From Hydra vulgaris (taxonomy: Eukaryota > Cnidaria > Hydrozoa > Anthoathecata > Hydridae), in NCBI RefSeq assembly GCF_038396675.1, contig NC_088934.1, positions 3,042,001 to 3,106,000 of the forward strand: 64,000 bases of DNA, written 5' to 3'. The position numbers were made by a program, and so were the translations under genes. This document shows, piece after piece, positions 45,900-58,710 of this stretch (the first letter of the stretch is position 1; each line of letters begins with the position of its first letter). The notes beneath the pieces were generated by a model, which had not been told where the DNA came from, searched no databases, and worked only from the letters and a program-made list of their open reading frames with translations.

Positions 45900-46200
45900 G
45901 TAAACAACTAAACTTTGTTTGGATTAAAATTAACTAACCATTTCAAGCTGTCACAGAGGCTGTCATTATCACTCTAGACTAGCTGTCTATTTTAAGCTAT
46001 CAAAATAGTAATGAGCTTTAGCCAAGACTAAATATGTTGTTGTGTTGGTGAGCTTTATGTGTAAGATATGTGTCGATGAGCTTTAGCCAAGACTAAGTAT
46101 GTTGTTGTGTCGTAAGTAAGTAAAGTCACTCGAGATGTAAAATTGTCCAGAAGATCATTAATATAAAAGGTTAACAATGTGTGTATCAAAAAGCTATGCG
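45900..46200 (-). mobile_element. LINE reverse-transcriptase fragment
   Basis: The - strand reads LTFYINDLLDNFTSRVTLLT followed by YDTTTYLVLAKA, matching the RT block L-Y-I-N-D-L-P-D-N ending in Y/F-A-D-D-T. A stretch with AGCTTTAGCCAAGACTAA is duplicated inside (46015 and 46080). Confidence 0.6.
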
Positions 46201-46701
46201 CGTGTCATGTAGCAAGGGTGTATCTAAATTTAATTAATCTTATAAATAATTGTTTAAATGTTTTTCTAAAACATGAGAAAGTAATAAATATTAAATAACT
46301 CTTGGACTTTTTCATTATTGGATGACTGAAATTTATTTATAAGTTGTTTTATATTTTTTAAATCTTATAACTAGTTTTATCACTAGACTTACAATGTATT
46401 GCAAAAATATCTAAAAAACTTAAAAAAAGAACACTTAACTTCTCAAAACTGCATGATTTGAATTACGGCATGAGTGTAAAAACATGATTTTAAAAATTGT
46501 TAAGTTTAAATGGGTTTCATTCATTTTATTGTTAGGATAAACTTAAAAAATAACGCTTATATAATTGGGTAGCAAAGCAGAGTTTGGTTCAATAAGTAAT
46601 GGAAAGATTGTAATACTTAGTCAATATTCTTACTCAGTATTACAACTTTTTCACGCTACGCGATAGCTTAGCATGCTTTATTAGAGGTAGAGGTATGAGG
46701 T

Positions 46702-47009
46702 CAGGGCCGGCGCGGTAGGTGTCAAGTGTGTGTTGGGGAATAGGGAGGGGGGGAAGAAACGTAGGTAATGGGGTGTGCCTTAGGGTTTTTACAAACTAAA
46801 AAAAATGAAGGAAAAAAAAAATGTCCCGATTTGACGACTGGAGATAGTTTAAGTCTCATTTTCCCGACTGAATCTAAAAAAAGATCCTAGTTTGCTGTCT
46901 GAAGGTACAAAAAAAATCCATGTTAGCCTACTTATGGTATAAAATTCATTCAATGATGGGGGGTGGGGGAGGTCTCGTCCCCCACGCGCGCTCTTTTGCG
47001 CCTGCCTTG
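46702..47009. mobile_element. Probable hAT-type MITE
   Basis: Ends CAGGGCCGGCGC and, inverted, CAAGGCAGGCGC (10 of 12). G-rich and T-rich inside, no coding. No matching 8-bp flanks seen. Confidence 0.55.
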
Positions 47010-47017
47010 AGTGTAGT

Positions 47018-47990
<973 letters not shown>

Positions 47991-48837
47991 CTATTGCTAA
48001 CTAAAAAAAGTTACTTTTGAAACCGATAATTTCAAAATCAAATACTTGATAATTTAGTCTAGTATTTGATTTTGAGTCAAGTACCAATCAAGCATAAAAC
48101 TATCAAAAAGAAATTTTAATTAGTTGATTCAGAGATTAGATTTTTTCTGTAAACGTTTTACTTGGTTACTGTTTACTTGAATGTTACTTATTTGTGATGT
48201 GATACACCAAATCCATGCTAAAGTACTGCGATAATAAAGTAAATTACAATTTTAGAGAACCAATTTATCTTTTTAAAATGCTTGATCAGAAACATTAAAA
48301 CGAAATTGTTTATCAATTTTTTTTATTTATTTTGTTCTTTTTTAACAGTTTAATGTAGAAATTTATTACCGCATTTTATTACCCCGATGGATGTATTAAG
48401 TGCTTCCAGAAAGTATTAGCGCACAATTAATTTTTTTTTTCTTAATCCACATCAAAATAAATATAAAACTAAATTATTTTTTTTAATAAAAGATACAATT
48501 ATAATGTTAATTATTTGTCCAATTTTTTTTTTTTTTTTTCGGTGAATAAGAAGTTTTAACAACTGAAAAATGAGTGAAAACAAGTTGAGCAAGAAAACAA
48601 GTGTGCTAAAGTTTAGGGCACTAGTTAAAATATATTAACGCATCCTTTAATCTGATTTTTCTTTTAATTTTATAATACAATTTTCTGCATAATTTTTTAT
48701 TGGTTACTTTTAAACAAATTTCTGATTGTTAATTGTCAATAAAAAATGTAATTAGTATAAATTGAAGTGACGAAACTGCCATTTGAAATACAGTTTGTAT
48801 TTCAAATTACAAATTACAAAAATGCAACATTAAAAAC

Positions 48838-50230
48838 ATGGGTTTACAAAGCCAGGGCAGTACCGAATTAATTTTAATGAGGAAGGAGGATGACGTATCT
48901 GTTTTTTGCCGGCTAAGGCCAAAAAAAGCTTTTTGTCTAGCTTATCTATAAGGAAAAAAAAAATATATCCTAATTAGCGGACATTTGCCGAATATCAACT
49001 ATAGATCCCATTTTTCGACTAATAAAATTCTTAGGGAGGCTAAACACCTCCCTATGCTCCGCTTCGGGACGGCCCTGTACAAAGCGTATCAACTGAAACC
49101 AAGTTGCAAGTTGTTGACATGCACAAAAGTGGTCTCAGTAATCGAGAAATTGGATGTCAACTCGAGCTCAAAAACTATAATGAGTTGGGCACAGTCGAAA
49201 ATAAAAGTAGCACTAGCCGTCATATTTCTATACAATTAGACAACATTTTTCTTAAAAATTGATAGATTAAGTTTTTTATCATATTAACTACAAATATAGG
49301 TCGAAGTAAGACAGAATTAAAAAAAACCATTAATTGTTTTTTTGAAGCAAATAAAAAGTTGGTTTTGGTCCCAAAAAGGGGCTAAAACCGTTTACACAAT
49401 TTTTTATGCAATCATTTGACATAGAGTGACTGTATAACTCTAAAATTTGCACAGTTGTTTTATAACAATGTAAACTATAATCTGTGCCAGTTTCACATTA
49501 AAACTATCAAAACTTGCAAAAATATAGCCATTTTTAGTCATTTTATAGCTATATAAGTAACGAACATTTGTGGAAATTTTTAAGACGTTTTGTAAAGTAT
49601 TAGTGAAGATTTAAAAGACGTTTTGTAAAGTATTAGTGAAGATTAAATTTTTAATTGTATAGAAGTATATAATTGTATAGAACTATATAGACAGTAGAGC
49701 AATGAATTTTCTCAGACAAATCAAATTTTAATCTTTTCAAATCAAAAGAAATAGATTTTAATGAGGGGGTATAAAAAAAACATAATCCTCATTTTATCAT
49801 TTTAAAAAACTTCAAGGGTTAGGAGACACTTTTGGCATATGGGGCTGCATTGCTGGATCTAGCACTAGCCTGGTACATCTTTACACTGATTGCCTCTATC
49901 TATATTCGGTATAAAGAGATTATAGAAGATATTTACCGCCTTTAATGGACGTTTCTGGAAATGACTTCACTTAACAATTTCAACAGGATAACGATCCTTG
50001 CAACTCAGCACGCTCAATCATCCAATACACAGAAAAAAATTATTAAATTTAATGCCTTGGTCTGCTCGCTTAACTGATTTGAATAATATAGAGAACCATT
50101 AGATGGATTTCAAAAAAACAATTTCATTAACTTGGGGCAGCTGAAGACTCAAATGACACCATCGAGGAATACCGTGATGCAATATTTAATCAAAAAACTT
50201 TTAGATTTCATGCCCCGTAGAGTCTTGACA
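48838..50230 (+). pseudogene. Tc1-like transposase pseudogene
   Basis: Start ATG at 48838 gives MGLQS, is interrupted by the MITE, and resumes at 49086 (VSTETKLQVVDMHKSGLSNR, then EIGCQLE), the N-terminal helix-turn-helix. Later blocks: FGIWGCIAGSST near 49830, FQQDNDPCNSARSIIQY near 49977 (second catalytic aspartate present), and IENH where the DE block normally reads P-I-E-N-L-W. Several stops and frameshifts. Confidence 0.85.
48853..49077. mobile_element. hAT-type MITE with perfect 8-bp target duplication
   Basis: Ends CAGGGCAGTACCG and, inverted, CAGGGCCGTCCCG. Flanked on both sides by TACAAAGC (48845-48852 and 49078-49085). 225 bp, no coding. It sits at codon 5 of the Tc1 transposase. 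Confidence 0.93.
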
Positions 50231-50618
50231 TGTTTTAAAAACAAAGGTGGCGATATAAAATATTAAATTTGCTTAGAAAAAATGCGCTAAAACTTTAACA
50301 CAATTTTTCTATGGCATTTTTTGTCATTCTTATTGGATTCTAATTAAATTGATAATAATAATAATAAAGAAATATTTAAAAAATTTTCTTTTTTTTTAAA
50401 TATGACACTGGGCAAATTAGCATTAAAAAAATAATCAATCCGTCATTTACTGTTTTTGAATTTCATTTGAACGAGTTAAACACTAAAAGTTAAATTTTAT
50501 TTAAAAAAAAAATTAAAAATTATGAGTGCCCTAATAACTTTCTGGAAGTACTATATGAAAAAAAGTTTACTAAACTATTTTTGCGTTTTATTGAATTTAA
50601 GAACGAAAAATTGCAAAT

Positions 50619-50789
50619 GGAGTCGTCCATAAATTACATCAGGACATTCTCGACCAATTTTGACAACCTCCCCACCCACTTCTCGTCACAGCATCGTAAC
50701 ACTTTAGTAACAAGTCCCGTATGAGTCGTCACAAAATCATAAACCCCTATCCCCCACCCCTAGAGCGTGACGTAGTTTATAGACGATCC
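50619..50789. mobile_element. MITE with GGA(G/T)CGTC ends
   Basis: Ends GGAGTCGTCCATAAATTACA and, inverted, GGATCGTCTATAAACTACGT, about 171 bp. The inside has C-rich stretches (CCCCTATCCCCCACCCCTAG). MITEs with GxxCGTCCATAAATTACGTC ends are, from memory, found in several invertebrate genomes. Confidence 0.8.
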
Positions 50790-51280
50790 TAATGACCTAG
50801 GATTTCGTACCAGCGTGAACAAAATAATAGTGCGTTATAATCATATACATTGACGTCAAATATACTTAGATTTACTCATATTCGTTCTAAATAAACTGAA
50901 CAAAATATTTTACATTAAACAAATTTTGTTGTTAAATTTTTTGCTGCTTTTATGTGAGATGTTCATCGATATAAATATTTTAAAAGTTTGTAGTTTTAAC
51001 TCTTTTTAATTTAGCATCATTAATTAATGGAAAAAGCATTTCATATGGTATTAGTTTTTTATTTTTCAAAAAATTATCAAGTGACAAATATTTATTTAGC
51101 CGCATTACGTCATCTTTAAAATAAAGTTGTGTAATATATATATATATAATATGTAAATTATGTTAGTGTATTTTACAAATAGAGTGCTCAATGTTCTTAA
51201 AGAACAGAGCAATAATAAATTATTAAAAAAAACTTTTTTTTTTTTTTTTTGAAAAAAAGTTAGATAAATGTTTTTTACTA

Positions 51281-51283
<3 letters not shown>
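50790..51283. other. No gene recognised
   Basis: AT-rich DNA; includes the ACAGAGCAATAATAAATTA block at 51204. Confidence 0.4.

Positions 51284-51374
<91 letters not shown>
51284..51374. repeat. (TA)n microsatellite
   Basis: About 45 TA units. Confidence 0.97.
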
Positions 51375-51377
<3 letters not shown>

Positions 51378-52321
51378 TCAAAAACCCCAGATTTTTTTCA
51401 AATTGATTGAAACTGTGTTGTAAGCATTGCGTGACACCAACAATGTAAACTTAGTTTCAAAAGATGATCAGACCATTGTCTTCTGCTTGCTCCAGTCAAT
51501 TTGTTACGTTAACAATTTTGTATAAAATTTTATATTGACGAAAAGGATTACATAAAAAAAAAAAAAAAAAAAAAAGGCTGCCGCTCAGTGAGTGCTGAGA
51601 AAAAAGCAAAATACTTGTAACATTAAAAAAAGTAAATTAATTGTGTTTAATTGAAGTAGTGTTGTACATTAGTTATCCTAAAGTACACGGTACATCGATG
51701 TAGCTTTTACAGCAACATATATTTGTAAATTCTAACGGTATAAATATAAATATTTCGGTATAATTTTTCCCTTTTACTCTCAAATAATAATTTTTTTACC
51801 GATAATTTTATACGAAGCAATGATTAGAATACAAAAGCTGTTCATGATAAGACTATCTAAAGACTGCAATAATACTTATAAAAAAAAGGTTGACTTTTTT
51901 TGGTGCTGCCAAGCACTTTTAAATACCAAAGGGAGTTTACCCTAAATTGCTAATACATTCTTACTAATAAATATTTTTATCAGTTTTAAAGTTACAGGCT
52001 TCCACCCGTTGAATGAGCATTTTATTTTAAAAGCAATACCTTTTACCGTCAGCTTTCTCAAGATGCTCTGTTTTCATTAATGATATACAGTTTTTGTAGA
52101 CCAACATTTTTCCCTCTTTAAATGGTTTAAAATTCAAAGATTCTATTTTTCCTCAGAATGTTCAAACTAATATTAACATGAATTTTTTAAAAGATGATGA
52201 ATTTTGAAGCACTAGTGCTTCCAAATTCGTCATTTTAAAAAAATTCGACTTTTAAAGTCTGTTGCACAACAAAATACACAAATGGAGAGAACTAAAAGCA
52301 AATTTAGAATTTTAACGGACG
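51375..52321. other. No gene recognised
   Basis: AT-rich DNA with an A-run at 51556-51575. Confidence 0.4.

Positions 52322-52413
<92 letters not shown>
52322..52413. repeat. (CA)n microsatellite
   Basis: About 45 CA units with three interrupting CATA variants. The 60-codon reverse frame here is repeat translation. Confidence 0.97.
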
Positions 52414-53044
52414 TATATATATTATTTATTAATTTTTTTCCTGTGTGAAGAAAGTTAGGTAAAGTCCTATTTTAGATTAATTTTGTACAGTTTTTACTTT
52501 CGAAACTTTGCTTTTTAGGTATTTCTTGTCATATCGTTTGTACTTTCCAATCTATTTAAAGATGGTTCAAAAAATATTATACAAATAAAATGGAATATAC
52601 AGCAATTCCACCTACTAATATCTGTGTTGAGTGTGGTTGGTTGTATTTTCATATACGCTGCCTATTGTTTTAACATAATAAGACTGCTACAGAGGAGATT
52701 TCAAACAATATATTTATTTGTAAGTTTTATTTTAATTGGGATTTTTTAGTGTAATAAGCATGATGAGGTATCATAAAAAATATCATACTCGTGTTCCTAT
52801 ATTTATTATACAGTGCTTCCGGAAAGTATTAGCTCGCGCAGAGTTTTTTTTTTTTTAATCAACTTCAAACGAGCGTTATTCGAAAATAATAAAAGACTGA
52901 TTTACCATTCCTTTTTAATTTAGTGATAAAAGAAAACACAATTACAAAATGTCGAATATAAAAAAATGTTTTTTTAATCTTTAATTTATTTAGAATACAA
53001 TAAGAGTGACAAATATAAGATAAAAAAAAGATGTGTGCAAAAGT

Positions 53045-54189
53045 ATCAGCGCACTTATGATCTTTTGAAGATTCTAAGAAAATTAAATGTTTTACATGGC
53101 CACCTTTGTTTTTAAGATATACCAAGACTCTATGCGGCATGGAATCTATAAGTTTTTTGATTAGATCTTATGGTACGGTATTCCACAACGTTTGCATTTG
53201 AGTCTTGAGCTACATCAAGTAAGTAAGCTTGCTTTTTGCTGTCCATCCAACTGCAAAGATTTTCAATAGGATTCAAATTAGGTGAGCGAGCGGGCCAAGG
53301 CATCAAATTCAATCGTTTTTCCTTCATATATTATTTGATTGAGCGTGCTGTGTGGCAAGAAGCGTTTTCTTGTTGAAATTGCTAAGTGGAGTCAGTTCTG
53401 AATGCGCCCATTAAAAGCTATAAATAATCTTCTAATATCTCTTTATACCAATATAGGGGAAAGGCGCCTATGATGGCATAGCGCCAATGATGGCATACCG
53501 GTCATATTTTTATAAATATTGGTTATGGCAAAAAAGTGATTAGACCAACATGTTTATACTGACTTTACATTAATTTTAGTAAAAATACGATGCAGCCCCG
53601 AATCCCTCAATTGGGATTTGGGGGCAATGCAGCCCCAAATCCCAATTGAGTCTCTTCCTTTTAAAGCCATGACAAGAAAAACAAGGATTGTATTTTTCGT
53701 TTTTGTATCTCCTCACTAAAATCCTTTTTTTACGATTGATAAGTTCAATGTTTGACTTGTCCAAGAAAATTACTTTTCTCCATCTACAGTCCATGCAGCT
53801 CTTTTTTGCACTATTTTCTTCACTTGAGACGGTCATCGATGCTTAGTAGTGGCTTCTTTCTTGCAAGGTACGAATTTAGTTGTTTTTTCTTCATCAGCTA
53901 ACTTGATGTACAACTATTGTTTCATTCAAGATTGAGGCAATTTTAGCTATGCTTATGTTTGAGTTGCGTTCAGCGAGCATGATTGCTTTATTTTCCTTGC
54001 TTTCTTACATTTTTTTAGGACAACCAGAGCGACTTTTGACTATGACAGTGCCAAACTTATTATAGTTTCTAAGTGTTGTTTTAACCACACATTCGCTGAT
54101 CTTGAGCTGACGTCCAATTTCTCGATTGCTGAGACCGCTTTTGTGCATGCCAGCAACTTTTTTTCAATTGATATGGTCTTTAAACCCAT
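53045..54189 (-). pseudogene. Tc1-like transposase pseudogene
   Basis: Start ATG at 54189 (MGLKTISIEKK), then, after a frameshift, the block normally H-K-S-G-L-S-N-R-E-I-G. 53836 downward has WRKVIFLDKSNIEL, the first catalytic aspartate. Near 53390 the block reads FQQENASCHTARSIK, so the second catalytic aspartate has become glutamate. 53327-53130 has MPWPARSPNLNPIENL, where the normal D of SPDL is N, before the final glutamate. A perfect palindrome (53606-53651) sits in the frame. Inactive by several criteria. Confidence 0.85.
53606..53651. repeat. Perfect 18-bp hairpin inside Tc1 transposase
   Basis: CTCAATTGGGATTTGGGG pairs with CCCCAAATCCCAATTGAG across about nine bases. The flanking GATGCAGCCCCGAATCCC is also repeated as a near copy inside, so it looks like a local inverted duplication. 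Confidence 0.88.
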
Positions 54190-54449
54190 ACTTTTGTTGT
54201 TGAAGTTTTGAAATTTTTAACTAACTTTGTTTAAAATGACATTTTCGTCGCTTTAATTTATGCTGCTTATATTTTTTATTTACTATTATTAATCAGCAAA
54301 GATTAGTTAACAAGAATCAATTAAAAAGAATCCAAAAAACTATTTCTAGAAGAAATTGACTTAGTGTGCTAATACTTCTTAAACGTATTCGCTATTACTT
54401 TTTAAATGAGTTCGCTTATACTTTTTAACAGAGTTGTTACGACATAATA

Positions 54450-55000
54450 TGTCTGGCAGATCTGTCGACATATTTTCAAACATATTTTCTGCCGACATAA
54501 AATATGTCCCACATATTTTCGATTGACATATTTTGACATAATTTTATGTCTGAATTATTTTCTGCTGACATAAAATATGTCAGACATATTTTCTGTCGAC
54601 ATATTTTGACATAATTTTATGTCTGAATTATTTTCTGCCGACATAAAATATGTCAGACATATTTTCTGTCGACATATTTTGACATAACTTTATGTCTGAA
54701 TTATTTTCTGCTGACATAAAATATGTCAGACATATTTTCTATCGACATATTTTGACATAATTTTATGTCTGAATTCTTTTCTGCTGACATAAAATATGTC
54801 AGACATATTTTCTGTCGACATATTTTGACATAATTTTATGTCTGAATTATTTTCTGCTGACATAAAATATGTAAGACATTTTCTGTCGACATATTTTGAC
54901 ATATTTTTATGTCTGAATTATTTTCTGCTGACATAAAATATGTAAGATATATTTTCTATGGACATATTTTGACATAATTTTATATCTGAATTATTTGCTG
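54450..55000. repeat. 73-bp tandem array, left arm of foldback, seven copies
   Basis: Units of GACATATTTTGACATAATTT, TATGTCTGAATTATTTTCTG and CTGACATAAAATATGTCAGA. GACATA and its inverse TATGTC recur every 10-20 bp, giving dense internal palindromes. Confidence 0.93.
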
Positions 55001-55115
55001 TTTGATATTCTTGAAGAAAAAATCAATCTAACAAATTTATTGCGCATTTCAACTTAATTTACAGAGTTAAGCAAAAATAGTTTAACACATTTGTTGCTTT
55101 TTTGCAATCAATTAT

Positions 55116-55752
55116 AATTGAAGGTCAACAAAAAAAAATTTTTTTTCTGGTGCCGAGCAAACAACTTGTTTTTTGGATTGCATTTCACATTTTGATTTCA
55201 AATATGCAACTCATTTTTTACCATCACGTCAAGTTGTAAAGATATTTGGGTTCAGATCTTTAATATTTAGGGTAAAGTCCCTAATATTGTAAAAAAAAAA
55301 GTTGTTCAAAAGTATATCAACTTGGGTCTCAAAAAAAGCGTATTTTAGAAGATAGTATAGAGATTTTAGAAAACATAAAAATTTTTCCTTAAAATTTTTT
55401 GACAAAAAAATTATTTGAAAAAATGCTAAAGACTCTTAAAAAAATGTCAACAAAATGTTATTCAGCAAAAATACAAAAAATACTTATTTTTATTACAAAC
55501 GAATAACATCTTTAAAATCTCTATAAAATACGCTTCTTTTGAGACTCAGGTTGACATACTTTTGAACAACTTTTTTTTCGACAATATTAGACACTTTACC
55601 CCAAATTCTAAAAATTTGAACCCAAATATCTTTACAACTTGACGTGATGGTAAAAAATGAGTTGCATATTTGAAATCAAGATAAGAAATCCTACATAAAA
55701 AACAAATTGTTTTCTTGGCACCAGAAAAAAATTTTGTTTTTGTTGACCTGTG
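55116..55752. mobile_element. Second foldback element nested in left arm
   Basis: Ends AATTGAAGGTCAACAAAAA and, inverted, CACAGGTCAACAAAAA. Arms of about 250 bp contain CATCACGTCAAGTTGTAAAG and its inverse. Flanked by TTAT on both sides (55112-55115 and 55753-55756). The right arm of the host element keeps the empty site (CAATTATGCTTC), so insertion boundaries are direct. No coding. Confidence 0.9.
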
Positions 55753-57039
55753 TTATGCTTCATAAAACTTTTATTTTAAGTCCTATAATCAAATATCTTT
55801 TGTTTCATAAAGGTCTTTTTCTGCCCTTTTTAGCGATGTATCATTTGATAGTATTGACAAAGTATTTTTAGCGATTTAAGAGTATCGACTAGTATTGATG
55901 CATCATTTGATAGAATTTGATAGTATTTGATAGTATTTGATAGTATTGATTAGTATGGATTAGTATCGGCGATTTCCCTTATTAGAATGTAAAAACCATC
56001 TCAAGCTGCGTTCTTATTACTGAAAATGGTTTTTATTAATATGACTAAACTTAAAATTATTCTCTCGATTAAAATAATATTAAAAAAAAAACATTTTTAG
56101 TTATTTTTAACTAATAGTTGATTCATTCAATAAATTATTCTCTATTTTTGACTTTAAATCGTAAGGAAAACAAAAAAAATTATTATTCCAATTTATATTT
56201 CACTCAAAACATTTTATGCAAGTTTATGGCAGTTAATTATGCTGTTATAATGCAATTGTCAAAACATAACTATTATAACTAAAAGTATATTATTCGTAAT
56301 TAGTTATAAATTATTACCGGTTAGTCTTCTTAATATGAATTTAATGAGCTGAATATAACTTTTGTGAAATATTTCAAATTCTTCAGCTTAAATGAATTTA
56401 ATTTGCCACGAATTTTTTGAAATTCTGTGAACCGTTTTTTTCATAGAATCTTTTGAATTCAATTTTTCATAATGAAATCTTTTTCAGGATCAACTAATAA
56501 TTAAAAATAACTGAAAAAGTTTTTTTTTTATTATTATTTTAATCAAAGAAATAATTTTAAGTTTAGTCATACTAATAAAAACCACTTTCAATAATAAAAA
56601 CTCAGCTTGAGATGGTTTTTACAATCTAATAAGGGAAAGCGCCAATACTAATCAATACTATCAAATGATGCCTCAATACTAGTCAATATTAGTCAATACT
56701 ATCAAATGTCAATATTAGTCAATACTATGAATGTCAATATTGGTCATAATCAATAAATAAGTCATAATCAATAAATAAGTCAATAAATGCCAATATTAGT
56801 CAATACTATCAAATAATACATCGCTAAAAAGGGCAGAAAAAGACCTTTATGAAACAACTGATGTTTGCTTATAGAGTTTAAAGTAAAAGTTTCATGAAGC
56901 ATAATTGATTGCAAAAAAGCAACAGATTTGTTAAACTATTTTCACTTAACTCTGTAAATTAAGTTAAAATGCGCAATAAATTTGTCAGATTGATTTTTTC
57001 TTCAAGAATATCAAACAGCAAATAATTTAAATATAAAAT

Positions 57040-57410
57040 TAGGTCAAAATATGTCCATAGAAAATATGTCTGACATATTTTATGTCAGCAGAAAATAATT
57101 CAGACATAAAATTATGTCAAAATATGTCGATAGAAAATGTCTAACATATTTTATGTCAGCAGAAAATAATTCAGACATAAAATTATGTCAAAATATGTCG
57201 ACAGAAAATATGTCTGACATATTTTATGTCAGCAGAAAAGAATTCAGACATAAAATTATGTCAAAATATGTCTATAGAAAATATGTCTGACATATTTTAT
57301 GTCAGCAGAAAAGAATTCAGACATAAAATTATGTCAAAATATGTCGATAGAAAATATGTGGAACATATTTTATGTCGGCAGAAAATATGTCTCAGACATA
57401 TTTGACAGAT
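57040..57410. repeat. 73-bp tandem array, right arm of foldback, five copies
   Basis: Inverse of the left array, with five instead of seven units, so the arms have changed copy number independently. Confidence 0.93.
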
Positions 57411-57420
57411 AACAACCCTG

Positions 57421-57560
57421 CTTTTTAATGAGTTCGCTAATACTTTTTAAGAGAGTTCGCTAATACTTTTTAAAGCGTTTGCTATTACTTTTTAATGAGT
57501 TCGCTAATAGTTTTTAATGAGCTCGCTAATACTTTATGACGAGCTCGCTAATACTCTTGC
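57421..57560. repeat. 22-23-bp repeat GAGTTCGCTAATACTTTTTA
   Basis: About six degenerate units. The same repeat lies at 54384-54428 on the other side of the foldback, so the foldback inserted into this array. The GCTAATACTT core matches the Tc1 terminus of the adjacent element. Confidence 0.8.
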
Positions 57561-58710
57561 ACGTTTGATTTAACTCATTTTTCAGAGTAGTCACTTAACT
57601 TCTTATTAATTCATTAAAAAAAACAGGTTGACAAATATTTGGCATTATATTTATTTTGTTTGGTTTCACCTTGTGTTAAAAAAAAAAATTAGTTTGAAAT
57701 TGAAATTATTTTTCGATTTATTTTGGTTTTAAGTTGACAACAAAGAAATGTTTCGAGACCGCTAATACTATCTTAAAGCACTTTATTAACGATGTAAAAG
57801 GAATATTAATGTTTTTGAGGTGGAGGGGGAATAATAATAAGCATCTGCAACTGCCACTAATAAGCAACCTAATCTAATAGAGTTAGAAAAAAAACTATAA
57901 ATAGTTTATTTTTTAGTCTTAGAAGATCCTTAAGAAACAATAAAAGTTAAAAACGAGTAAACAGTTTTTAGCTCAAATTGCACAGTAATATATATTTCTT
58001 ATAATATCTGATTAAGGTTAAGAATCTGCAAAGAAAACTTTTTTGCTTTGTTTATTATTTAAATTTAGCGTTGCGCAATTTAATGGACGATTGTTTATTT
58101 AAGAAAATGGAAGTTGAAATAAAAAAAAAATTTCCATTTCCATTTATTACCAACCTAAGAATAAATTGAAACGGCTTTTTGGGTTTTATAATATATCATA
58201 AAAATGTAATTTTTTTTTTTAATAATAAAACTCCGTTACTAGAAATTATAAATCCAATAGCAGATTTAACATTATTTTTATTTTAAACAAGACAAATGCG
58301 CAGTTTGTTAAATACTTAACTGGTGACCAAACAGAAAAGAGGTATTTAAAAAACCTGTCTTTTGCTTATATATAGTATTTTTCATATTACGTATATTATG
58401 TAGAATAACTTACTAAAAAGAAACTTTTATAATGGGCATATAAATATCTTCTTTCTATGTTATTTTAACTTAAGTAATACTGTATTAAAAGTACTTTATA
58501 TAAACACAAAGTATAATAAAATCTTTTACTAAACGTACAGAGCAACGTCAAGCGTAAAGCAACTAGTAATATTTATTGCTGTAACAACTAGAGATGTGAC
58601 TTGTTTTTTTGGTCGTTTTTTTTGCAAAAATAACGTAGGGTTCGTTTTCGGGGGAAATAATTAAAATTCGTCATTCAAGCTAATAAATTCAACTTCAATA
58701 GCAATATTGC
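57561..58710. other. No gene recognised
   Basis: AT-rich DNA. One more GCTAATACT at 57760. Confidence 0.4.

Larger units (their letters stand above)
48396..50555 (+). mobile_element. Tc1-like transposon, inactive, split by a MITE
   Basis: Left end AGTGCTTCCAGAAAGTATTA (48399 on) and right end AATAACTTTCTGGAAGTACT (50533 on) are inverted copies of the terminus also seen at 52811. Subtracting the 225-bp MITE and its 8-bp duplication leaves about 1.93 kb, slightly longer than usual for Tc1. Confidence 0.85.
52809..54384 (-). mobile_element. Tc1-like transposon, inactive
   Basis: The right-hand (3') end on + is TACAGTGCTTCCGGAAAGTA at 52809. The other end has TGTGCTAATACTTCTTAAAC (54366) and then runs into a short repeat array instead of the expected terminus. 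Same family as the element at 48396. Confidence 0.82.
54429..57420. mobile_element. Giant foldback element, 2992 bp
   Basis: Ends CAGAGTTGTTA and, inverted, CAGGGTTGTTA. Both flanks are CTTTTTAA (54421-54428 and 57421-57428), an 8-bp duplication as made by hAT or P-type transposases. Long inverted arms run inward to about 56117 on the left and 56480 on the right: outer 73-bp tandem arrays, a unique block with GCGCATTTCAACTTAATTTA, a block with AAGGTCTTTTTCTGCCC, TTTGATAGTATT repeats, and a block with AACCATCTCAAGCTG. The roughly 360-bp centre is non-coding. No transposase is present, so it must be non-autonomous. A 637-bp element interrupts the left arm only. Confidence 0.9.

Noticed and set aside
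48985..49239. 84-codon frame
   Set aside because: Chimera of the MITE right end and out-of-frame Tc1 transposase sequence.
52230..52412. Reverse frame with a Cys-Val run
   Set aside because: Translation of the CA microsatellite.
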